This document shows, in pieces, positions 1 through 8,751 of a DNA stretch of 64,000 nt. Within the stretch, counting starts at the first letter, position 1. The number at the start of each line of letters is the position of its first letter. This DNA is from Orobanche coerulescens (Eukaryota > Streptophyta > Magnoliopsida > Lamiales > Orobanchaceae): NCBI GenBank assembly GCA_033398695.1, contig CM065814.1, forward strand, positions 106,518,501-106,582,500. The letters are read 5' to 3'. The position numbers were made by a program, and so were the translations under genes. Below the pieces are notes generated by a model. The model was given only the letters and a program-made list of their open reading frames with translations. It searched no databases and was not told where the DNA came from.

Positions 1-26
1 CAAATATCCACGCTTGGTAACTCGCG

Positions 27-247
27 ACCGTACCCATTAGTATCGGTCCCCAGAGGTCCCTTCAAACCGTCCCCAGGTGAGAAACCACTTCCGCGGTCGT
101 ACCTATTAGTATCGGCCCCCAGAGGTCCTGTCGAACTGTCCCCAGGTGGAAGAACATCAACACACGCACCCAAGTCTACTTCCGTGGCCGTACCCATTAG
201 TACCGGCCCCCAGAGGTCACATGCCATCCCCAGGTGGAAGAGCAACA
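27..247. repeat. LTR minisatellite, about 3 units
   Basis: Three imperfect units of roughly 70-90 bp share the words GTACCCATTAGTA, CCCCCAGAGGTC and CCCCAGGTG. They lie in the U5 side of the LTR, the same relative place where the other long Gypsy LTRs of this window carry a different minisatellite. Confidence 0.75.
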
Positions 248-846
248 ATCACATTCGTTCAATAATACCATTTACATCATTCGCATCAAAATCATACACA
301 CATAACGGAATGTAATACATGTACTTGCCTTGGATAATACGAGGCGAAGAAAACGATGGAAGGAAAAGGTTTCGGTCCGAACAATCTTCACAAATCCGAT
401 CCTAACAACAATAGAGACTCAATCAACTACAATTCCACTGAGAAATCACGAATTAATCGGCGTTCTTCCCTAAGGGACAATACGCCGAACACTACGGAGG
501 CATAAGGTTCAAATTCGATCAACGAAGGGAAAAACTTGGAATTGATCCACTAAAGTTCTAGGAAAACATAACACCACGATTACCCAACTATAATTCATCA
601 TCAATCGAAGCAAAAACGAAAGGAAAAATGAATAATAGCCAAGAACCCTAAAACTAGGTATAATGTCCAATTAACTCAATTCAACGATGGAATGATGGAA
701 GGAAGATGATTGATTCGTGTTAGAATGTCCAATTCCGAGTTATAAGATGCTAGAATGCAATATCCGGATGAAATCGCCCAAAATCATGATGAAAGAGTGG
801 AGAGCCGAGAGGAATGGTGAAAATGGGGTTAAAATCTGTGTCTGTC

Positions 847-855
847 CTATTTATA
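847..855 (-). promoter_or_regulatory. TATA box of Gypsy-1 LTR
   Basis: TATAAATAG on the minus strand, followed by GACAG. The same TATA-GGACAG context occurs in the solo LTR (50639) and the right-hand LTR (61481), which supports it as the Pol II core promoter of the element. Confidence 0.6.
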
Positions 856-859
856 CTGG

Positions 860-1070
860 ACAGAACACGGCGCAACAAACGGCCCAAATGGCGCCGTGTT
901 CAGCGCCGTATTGCGGGTCAGGGGGTGACCCCTGTGCGACACGGCGCACAGACACGGCGCAAAATGCCGCGGGTCTTGCGCCGTTTCGCAAGGCAGCGGG
1001 CACCACTGGGCAACACGGCGCAGAATGCCGCGGGTCTTGCGCCGTTTTGCACAGGTTAGGCCAGACAGCC
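860..1070. repeat. GC-rich array of ACACGGCGCA / TTGCGCCGTGT words
   Basis: At least eight copies of a GGCGCCGT/ACGGCGCC-type word sit directly upstream of the TATA box (minus orientation), twice followed by the string ATGCCGCGGGTCTTGCGCCG. The position matches the TAGCGYRCGCTA arrays of the other LTRs although the sequence differs. Confidence 0.6.
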
Positions 1071-1571
1071 TCTTGACACAAGACGACGCTACCAAAACGG
1101 AAAAAGACGATAAACCAAAACACGATATGCCGACCCAACGGTCCGAGAAAATTACATGCAACGAGAAACAATATCCAATAACCTGAAACGGTCCGAGGTA
1201 CACAACCAAAATCGAACAAGGAAAAAAAAATCCCTAAACTTATGGGAAATTACGAAACGGCCCAAACGTCCGAAAATCACGATACAACGTCGGATTAACA
1301 ATCCGAAACTCACAACATGCTCCACTCAACCATACGAACTCATGTAAATAGGAAGATGACGAAATCGAACGAGTTTTATGAGAATCAAATACACATGCGA
1401 TAAAATATAACTCAAGATGAAAATACGTAAAAACATCATCGAAACTCGTCCAAACGGAGAAACTCCAAGAACAAAATAGATTCAGAATTCCAAAACAGTG
1501 TCAAGCGAGTTGTCCGAATCGAACATACACCAAAAATAGAAATACCAAAAGTAGAAAACACGGATATTACA

Positions 1572-1585
1572 TTCTCTCCCCCTAA
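1572..1585 (-). other. Polypurine tract of Gypsy-1
   Basis: Minus-strand purine run (TTTTTAGGGGGAGAGAA) lies immediately before the LTR start TGTAAT, as expected for the plus-strand primer of reverse transcription. Confidence 0.7.
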
Positions 1586-1589
1586 AAAT

Positions 1590-1608
1590 AAGTTTCGTCC
1601 CGAAACTT
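1590..1608 (-). other. Stem-loop around pol stop codon
   Basis: AAGTTTCG-GGA-CGAAACTT on the minus strand forms an 8-bp stem with a 3-nt loop, overlapping the stop codon of pol. Equivalent hairpins occur at 5869, 8715, 15208 and 62301. The outermost pair here is A-U instead of G-C, a compensatory change. Confidence 0.6.
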
Positions 1609-4145
1609 ACAACGCGAATAACTCGGGGTATCTCGACCTCATACTCTCTTCCGTCTCCCACGTGGCTTCCTCGGATCCATGCCTCGACCATTGCACTTTA
1701 ACCAAAGGAATCGTTTTGTGCCAGAGTTGCTTCACCCGACGCTCTAAGATTTGAATCGGCCTCTCCTCGAAGGTAATGTCGGGCCCCAACTCGATCTCTC
1801 CAAAATCGATAATATGGCTAGGGTCCGGTACGTACTTCCTAAGCTGGGAAACATGAAATACGTTATGCACGTGGCTCAGGGACGACGGCAAGCCTAACCG
1901 ATATTCAAGCTCTACAACTCTCTCTAGAACCTCGAATGGCCCAATAAATCTCGGACTAGGATTACCCTTCCGATCGAAGCGGTAAACTCCCTGTGTCGGC
2001 GACACTTTAAGCAACACATGGTCTCCCACCTCAAACTCCAACGGCCGGCGACGTGTATCGGCATAAGACTTCTGTCGACTCTGGTCCGTCAACAACCTAT
2101 CGCAAATCAGAGCAATCCTCTCTCTCGTCTCAACTACCATATCGGGCTCAGTGCCAATTAGCTCAGATGTATCATCCCAACACAACGGCGATCTGCACTT
2201 CCTACCATACAGTGCCTCAAATGGTGCCATTTTGATCGAGGCGTGCCAACTATTGTTGTACGTGAATTCGATCAATGGCAAGTGCGACTCCCAATCATCC
2301 TTCCAATCTAAAGCATAGGCTCGCAACATATCCTCCAGCGTCTGTATCGTCCGCTCAGACTGTCCGTCTGTCTGAGGGTGGTTGGATGTACTGAGTCTCA
2401 ACTCGGTCCCCAAGGCTCTATGAAAGGCCTACCAAAAATGTGATATAAACCGGCCATCACGATCCGAAACAATACTCTTAGGTGTCCCATGCAACCTCAC
2501 GATCTCCGCAATGAACACTCGTGCTAGTCTCTCTGGCCCCCAAGTGTCCTTAATACCCAGAAAATGAGCTGATTTGGTTAGTCGATCAACAATGACCCAA
2601 ATCATGTTCATTTCAGTCCGAGTCTTAGGCATACTGGTAATGAAATCCATAGAAATATCTTCCCATTTCCACTCCGGGATAGGAAGTGGTCGCAAAAGCC
2701 CCGCGGGTCGCTGATGCTCGATCTTAACCTACTGACAGGTCAAACACCTCGACACAAACTCGCTAACGTCTGACTTCAAATTACTCCACCAGTAGTTACT
2801 CCTCACATCCTTGTACATTTTGCTCGTACCAGGATGTATGGAGTAAGGTGTGGTATGAGCTTCACTCAAGATCTTCTGTCTCAGCTCAATAATACTAGGT
2901 ACACATAGTCTGCCGCAAAATCTCAAAACTCCATCATCCTGAACAACAAATCCAGGGGCTCTCCCCTTCCTCACATCCTCCCTCAACTGGACCAAAAACG
3001 GATCATCATACTGTTTCGCCTTGATATCGTCAGTCAAGGATGAAGTGATCTCCAACGCACATAACTGACCCTGAACTCTCTGAACCCAAACCTCGATATT
3101 CTGACAAATAAAATCCCGCTAGATCCTACTCTGTGGTGTAAGTACCTCTAACATCTGTAACGCCATCGGCTTTCGGCTCAACGCATCAGCCACCGTTAGC
3201 ATTACCCTGATGATAAAGTATCTCGAGGTCGTAATCTTTAATTAGCTCCAACCACCTACGCTGTCTCATATTCAACTCTTTCTGACTGAAGATATACTTC
3301 AAACTCTTGTGATCCGTAAATATCTTAAACGGCAACCCATAGAAATAATGCCTCCAGATCTTTAAGGCGAAAACGACCGTAGCTAACTCCAAATCATGCA
3401 TGGGGTAATTCACCTCATATGGTTTCAACTGGCGAGATACATAAGCAACCCTATCTCTCTGCATAAAAACACATCCGAGCCCGAGGCCCGAAGCATCACT
3501 ATATACCACGAAATCTTCATTCCCCTGAGGCAACGCCAACACGGGTGCGGTAGTTAGTCGTCTCTTCAACTCGTCAAAACTACCCTGTCTGTCTGCGGTC
3601 CACTCGAATTTCTGAGTCTTCTGGAGCAACTGAGTGAGTAGTCTAGCAATCTTAGAAAATCCCTCAACAAATCTACGGTAATAGCCGGCAAGACCCAGAA
3701 AACTCCTCACCTCCTTCACATTCTTAGGCGGCTCCCAAGCCATCACTGTCTCTATCTTCTGTGGATCTACCCGAAATCCCTCTGCTGAAATCACATGCCC
3801 GAGGAACATCACTTCCTCGAGCCAAAACTCACACTTAGAGAAATTCGCATACAACTGTTCGGCTCTCAAAATGTCTAATACAATCCGGAGATGTAAGGCG
3901 TGCTCCTCCCGACTCCGTGAATAGATAAGAATGTCATCGATAAAGATAACTATGAATTTGTCCAGATACTCAATAAAAACTTTGTTCATCAACTGCATGG
4001 ACACTGCTGGGGCATTGGTTAGCCCAAAATGCATAACCACAAACTCGTAATGGCCATATCTCGTCCGAAAGGCAGCTTTCGGTATATCGCTTTCCCGAAT
4101 CCTCAACTGGTAGTAGCCCCATCGCAAATCAATCTTCAAAAAGAC
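1607..4145 (-). pseudogene. pol: Gypsy-1 pol fragment: RT, RNase H, integrase, chromodomain-like tail
   Basis: Reading on the minus strand from 4145: RT palm with [21 protein letters not shown] and the active site [11 protein letters not shown]; RNase H with YSDAS and [12 protein letters not shown]; the H2C2 integrase zinc region ([15 protein letters not shown]); the integrase core with SDRDGRF and [12 protein letters not shown]; and a tail FEERPIQILERRVKQL ending in WETEESMRSRYPELF, typical of Tekay/Del chromoviruses. There is one frameshift between 3186 and 3055 and in-frame stops near 2729 and 2429. The 5' half of RT, protease and gag are missing because the sequence turns into an opposite-strand element at about 4146-4154. 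The first 40 or so residues of the longest open frame here are antisense of that neighbour and do not belong to RT. Confidence 0.9.
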
Positions 4146-4149
4146 TGTT

Positions 4150-5870
4150 GGATCTTTACAGATCACAAGAGTCTCAAATACATCTTCAGTCAGAAAGAGC
4201 TGAACATGCGGAAAAGAAGGTGGTTGGAACTTATTAAGGACTACGACTTGGAGATTATGTATCATCCAGGCAAGGCGAATGTAGTGGCCGATGCACTCAG
4301 CCGCAAGCCTGTTTCTATCCAGATGCTGAAGACTCTAACCTCCCAACTCAGCATTCAACGAGAGATGATTCGAGAAGGAATTGAAGTATGGTTACAAAGA
4401 GTCCAAGGACAATTGTGCGTGATGGAAATAACTTCATCGTTAACCGAGGAAATCAAATCTAAGTAGGCAGATGACCCTCTGAAGATTCGGTTACATGATG
4501 AAGTGATCAAGGGGAAGGCCCCCGGATTCGTAATTCATGATGATGGAGTTTTGAGATTTCAGAACCGACTTTGCGTTCCCGATGTCGATGTTCTGAAACA
4601 GACGATTATGAAGGAAGCTCACAAGTCGCCCTATTCTATCCACCCGGGCACCAGTAAGATGTACAAGGATTTAAAGCAGAATTTCTGGTGGGGCAACATG
4701 AAGAAAGATGTAGCGGATTATGTTTTGAAATGCTTGACTTGTCAGTAGGTTAAGATCGAGCATCAACGACCTGCCGGGATGTTGAAACCGCTCCCGATTC
4801 CTGAATGGAAGTGGGAGGACATATCGATGGACTTTATCACTAGTATGCCGAGAACCAAGACGGGAATGAACATGATTTGGGTGATAGTTAACCGTTTAAC
4901 CAAATCAGCTCATTTTCTAGGCATTAAGGACACGTGGGGACCAGAGAGATTGGCACGAGTATTTATTTCAGAGATAGTCCGATTGCATGGGACGCCGAAG
5001 ACCATTATTTCTGACCGAGACGGTCGCTTTGTATCGCATTTTTGGAAAGCATTTCATAAGGCCTTGGGAACCAAATTGAACTTCAGTACAACTTATCACC
5101 CGCAGACTGACGGACAATCCGAGAGGACTATTCAAACGGTGGAAGATATGCTGAGGGCTTGTGCCTTAGATTGGTCAACTGATTGGGAAGTTCATCTACC
5201 GTTGATTTAATTTACCTACAACAATAGTTGGCATGCTTCCATTAAGATGGCACCGTTTGAGGCATTATACGGGAGGATATGTAGATCGCCCCTATGTTGG
5301 GACGATTCATCAGACTTGATCAGGACAGAACCAGAGTTGATCGTACAGACACGAGAAAAGATAGCCTTGATTCGTGAAAGGCTGTTAACCGCCCAGAGTC
5401 GACAGAAATATTATGCAGACGTACGCTGTCGCCCATTGGAGTTCAGTACTGGAGACCACGTACTTTTAAAGGTTTCTCCTACTCGGGGAATCTTTCATTT
5501 TGGAAGGAAGGGAAAGTTGAGTCCGAGATATATCGGACCATTCGAGATCCTTGAGAGAGTTGGAGAGTTGGCATACAGATTGGCATTACCGCCGTCATTG
5601 AGCCATGTTCATAACGTGTTCCATGTATCCCAGTTACGAATATATATATCAAATCCTAATCATGTCATTGATTTCGGCGAGAATGAGGTCTCTTAGGATG
5701 GAACGTTTGAAGAAAGACCAATCAATATACTCGAGAGTCGAGTTAAGCAATTGAGGAACAAACCAATCGTTTTGGTCAAAGTTCAGTGGTCACGCCACGG
5801 AGTGGAAGAAGCCACATGGGAAACGGAAGATAGCATGAAATCCAGATATCCAGAGTTATTTTCGTCTTGA
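4150..5870 (+). pseudogene. pol: Gypsy-2 pol fragment: RNase H end to chromodomain-like tail
   Basis: The plus-strand fragment starts inside RNase H ([19 protein letters not shown]), then carries the H2C2 region ([17 protein letters not shown]), the integrase core ([33 protein letters not shown]) and the integrase tail (SHVHNVFHVSQL, WSRHGVEEATWETED, YPELFSS-stop). In-frame stops interrupt it near 4464, 4746, 5208 and 5694. It belongs to the same subfamily as the pol at 13301-15209 and is followed by the usual stem-loop, purine tract and LTR, so it is the truncated first unit of the Gypsy-2 tandem. Confidence 0.9.
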
Positions 5871-5887
5871 GTTTCGGGACGAAACTC
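5869..5887 (+). other. Stem-loop around pol stop codon (Gypsy-2)
   Basis: GAGTTTCG-GGA-CGAAACTC is an 8-bp stem with a 3-nt loop. The TGA stop of pol (5868-5870) runs into the 5' arm. The purine tract GTAGGAGAGTA and the LTR follow within 20 bases. Confidence 0.6.
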
Positions 5888-6305
5888 CTTTTTAGTAGGA
5901 GAGTATGTAATATCCAAATTTATTGTTGTGTATTTCATCTGTATTAGAACCCTGTATTATTCGGAATTGTGATCTCGATAATTGGAGTATGATATTTCTC
6001 ACATTTGTATCCTTGTACATAAGTATAATAACATGCAAATTTTCTCATACAAACCCGTGATAGCGCACGCTAAGAATGTAGCTTAACGTGCGTTATCGGG
6101 CTACAACTAGCGCACGCTATGAATGAAGAATTGCGTGCGCTAGGCAATCAATTATTGAGCTGGGCGGCTAGCACATGCGCCAGCCGGACATAGGTCCGGA
6201 TAAGATTCCCGTGGATGAACCTGGACAGTTTTGGAGTCAACGATTATTAGCGCGCGCTAAGGATTGTATGATAGCGTGCCCTAATCAGCTAATGTGCAGA
6301 AATTT

Positions 6306-6313
6306 TATATAAG
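6306..6313 (+). promoter_or_regulatory. TATA box of Gypsy-2 LTR 1
   Basis: TATATAAG followed by GGTCAGCACTCC. It is conserved at 9152 in LTR 2 and as TATATATG near 20149 in LTR 3. The palindrome array lies immediately upstream. Confidence 0.6.
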
Positions 6314-6538
6314 GGTCAGCACTCCATTTCTTCTTGTTCCCTTCAGTCGTCTTCATTTCCTGATTGTCCAGAGAACCTTCCCTCCTTCTTAAACACACTC
6401 ATAACACCTCTACTTGATCATTGGAGATTGAATGTTACTTGTGATTGATTGTTGAATTGGAGAAACACCTTGGATTGGCATACAAACAACTGGAGCTGGA
6501 TTCTACCTTGTTGTCTCCGTGTTTTTCTTCATCTTAAG

Positions 6539-7804
6539 GTATGTTATACTACTTTCAACCTTGAATTCGTGTTCTTAAGGATATGAGGATTATGCTATCA
6601 AGATATTGAGTTTCATTGGTGATTTATCCAAACCACATCATGTTTAGGAGAGTGAGAATGGTTATGCTTATATATCGTCGTTGAAACATCGTAGTTGGAA
6701 TTGTTAGTTCACCTTCAAGATGAATTCTAAATGTGATAATGATAATGGAACTTAGTCCATCAACCTGAGATCACCAAACTTCACACGATAATGATAATCG
6801 AGTTTGAATATAAGAGTTGTGATGATATTCATTTCCTTGAAATTCAAAGATGATTGAATCCGTAAGATCATTCATAAGTTTATGAACATGACATGTAGAC
6901 GGATTACGTACGTTAATTACTGAGGAATTCATAAGTTTCATCACTGTTAGAACAAGTCTGCTGCCCAGTAGTGTACTGCCATGCACGTTTAGCGCACGCT
7001 AAGCTATGTAGATTAACGTGCGCTATCGAGCATAAGTTAACATACGCTACGTTTGGTACCTAACGAACGTTAGGTCATCAGGCGAGTCAGTCGGCTGATC
7101 AGTGAGGTACTGACCGTGCATGGTTAGCGTACGCTAGGCTGCGTATAATTGCGTGCGCTAACGAGTAGCCTTAACATATGCTACATAGGATACGTAGCGT
7201 GCATTAAGCAAGCCAGGCAGATTACATTTTAAGAACTTCCGACCGTAATTTGGATTGTTAGATGTTCGTACGACGTGAGATGAATTCTATATTATTTCTT
7301 TTGTTAAGGTTCTAGCTTTCTACGTGATTGATCGAAGGGGCGACCTTCGAGTGTTTCGTTTTTCGTGGAAGTATTGTTCTTGTCTTCGAATCGAGGCAAG
7401 TACCTTAATTGTTTTATATATTGATGTTATACATATTGTCATGCATATATGTCGTTGTTATATGTCCACCATGTGTTGGTCCGATGAGATCATATTGGGA
7501 TCTATGCTAGCGTGCGCTAGATCATTGGATGGGTTTTTCCACCACGTGTTGGTCCGACGGGATCATCTTGGGGTCTAGGCAGTGAACTCTGGATCATTGG
7601 AATTACCATGTGTATGTTGTGATATCATGTTGTGATATTAATGTGTGTATGATATTATTGAGTTTCTCGTAGGAGAAGACTCGTGGATTCTTTTGTCATT
7701 TATGTTATTATTATTCTTCGTGAAATGTTGAATAATATGTTGGGGTACTTGTACTTGCATCGTTGTGCTAACCCCTTCGGGGGTGAACATTTGTTTATGT
7801 TCAG
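6539..7804 (+). other. Candidate leader intron inside LTR 1
   Basis: A donor CTTAAG|GTATGTT at 6539 and an acceptor GTTTATGTTCAG|GATCC ending at 7804 frame a 1.27-kb segment. A perfect plant-type branch site CTAAC (7768-7772) lies 33 nt before the acceptor. The same signals recur in LTR 2 (9385-10649), LTR 3 (20381-21655) and, with sequence divergence, in the solo LTR and the right-end LTR. A possible internal GC-type donor GAG|GCAAGTACC lies at 7393-7404. This is inferred from consensus only. Confidence 0.4.
7771..7784 (+). other. UUCG-loop hairpin before the acceptor
   Basis: ACCCC-TTCG-GGGGT gives a 5-bp stem closed by a C(UUCG)G tetraloop, one of the most stable RNA hairpins. It overlaps the end of the branch site. 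Copies lie at 10616-10629, 21622-21635 and 52224-52237; the right-end LTR has ATCCC-GTTG-GGGAT at the same place. Confidence 0.5.
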
Positions 7805-8138
7805 GATCCAGGAGAGCGGGGAAACAACCACTGGAGTTGCATGACGACGAGGGTGCAGAGTGATGTTCCGGCCGGGTTTATTTGTCTGTTGTTTGTATCA
7901 TTTTAATAAGTACTCGAGTACGTAGTCGTTTATGATGATTTGGATTTGGTGATGTATTAATACTTTCCGTTGAACATTCGTATTTTCAGTATTGGTCAGG
8001 TCTGTTGTATTTTACTTCCATTATTTTCATACGTTGTTATCTGTTAATGTCTTTTCAGTTCTTCAGCCTTGTAAATTCTTATGTAAAGGATTTACAGCGC
8101 TGTAATATTTCTGAATATATCGGGGGTGTTACAGAATA

Positions 8139-8150
8139 TGGTATCGAAGC
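8139..8150 (+). other. Primer-binding site, unit 1
   Basis: TGGTATCGAAGC, five bases after the LTR end, is a diverged match to the initiator methionine tRNA complement TGGTATCAGAGC used by many plant LTR elements. Confidence 0.75.
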
Positions 8151-8369
8151 TAAGATTATGGATATCTTGGCCATTGGGTTAAAATAGGGGTCGTATACGT
8201 CTTTTGAGGTAACCGGCCGTGAATAACAACACTGTACTGCCTACGTCTTCGTGCGAACGGTGGTTGTAAGTTTCTAAACCCTATCTCAACATTTACGTGT
8301 TGTATCTCTTTATACTTGAACATTAGAAACGATATTGTTTCATGTATATTGAGTATTTATGCTTACAAT

Positions 8370-8716
8370 ATGTTGAGAGGTGGAGGTGGATGTGGTCGCG
8401 GTCGCGGACGCGGACGAAGGAATGCCGAAAAAGAAGCTTCGTCTTTGAGCCATGTTCATAACGTGTTCCACGTATCCCAGTTATGGAGATATATACCGGA
8501 TCCTAATCATGTCATTGATTTTGGCGAGATTGAGGTCGCTCAGGATGGAACGTTTGAAGAAAGACCAGTCAAGATACTCGAGAGTCGGTTAAGCAATTGA
8601 GGAACAAACCAATCGTTTTGGTCAAAGTTCAGTGGTCACGCCACGGAGTGGAAGAAGCCACATGGGAAACGGAAGATAGCATGAAATCCAGATATCCAGA
8701 GTTATTTTTGTCTTGA
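8370..8716 (+). pseudogene. Deletion derivative: gag start fused to integrase tail
   Basis: The gag start (MLRGGGGCGRGRGRGRRNAE) is followed at about 8442 directly by the integrase tail (LSHVHNVFHVSQLWRYIPDP) in the same frame. All capsid, protease, RT, RNase H and the integrase core are gone, compared with the unit at 11215-15209. The fused frame ends at about 8600; chromodomain-like sequence continues in another frame to the usual stop at 8714-8716. It cannot encode a working product but keeps LTRs, primer site and purine tract. Confidence 0.9.
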
Positions 8717-8751
8717 GTTTCGGGATGAAACTCCTTTTTAGTAGGAGAGTA

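Larger units (their letters stand above)
1..1571 (-). repeat. Gypsy-1 3' LTR, truncated by window start
   Basis: This is the 3' LTR of the minus-strand Gypsy element whose pol lies at 1607-4145. On the minus strand it begins TGTAATATCC at 1571, directly after a purine-rich tract, and runs off the window. It carries a TATA box, a GC-rich palindromic array and a minisatellite in the same order as the other Tekay-like LTRs here. Open frames inside it (for example near 717-1219) have no family resemblance and are treated as chance. Confidence 0.8.
5906..8133 (+). repeat. Gypsy-2 LTR copy 1 (2228 bp)
   Basis: It starts TGTAATATCC and ends GGGTGTTACA, and is followed after 5 bp by a methionine-tRNA type primer site. 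Copies 2 and 3 are near identical over the whole length. It contains two blocks of TAGCGYRCGCTA palindromes (about 6063-6290 and 6988-7210), a TATA box, a candidate leader intron and a two-unit minisatellite at about 7465-7600. Short open frames inside it recur in all copies and have no known domain. Confidence 0.92.

Noticed and set aside
60..250. CRISPR-like spaced repeats
   Set aside because: Units are imperfect, only three, and lie inside an LTR of a plant retroelement.
717..1219. Several 80-120 aa overlapping frames on both strands
   Set aside because: They coincide with the GC-rich repeat array of the LTR, which lacks stop codons by composition; no domain is recognisable.
3186..4265. 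359-aa minus-strand frame read as one RT protein
   Set aside because: Its first 40 or so residues are antisense of the plus-strand RNase H across the joint at 4146-4154; only the part below 4145 is RT.
7324..7578. 84-aa frame recurring at 10170 and 21162
   Set aside because: It recurs only because the LTR is repeated; it lies in the candidate intron, and the solo LTR homologue does not keep the frame.
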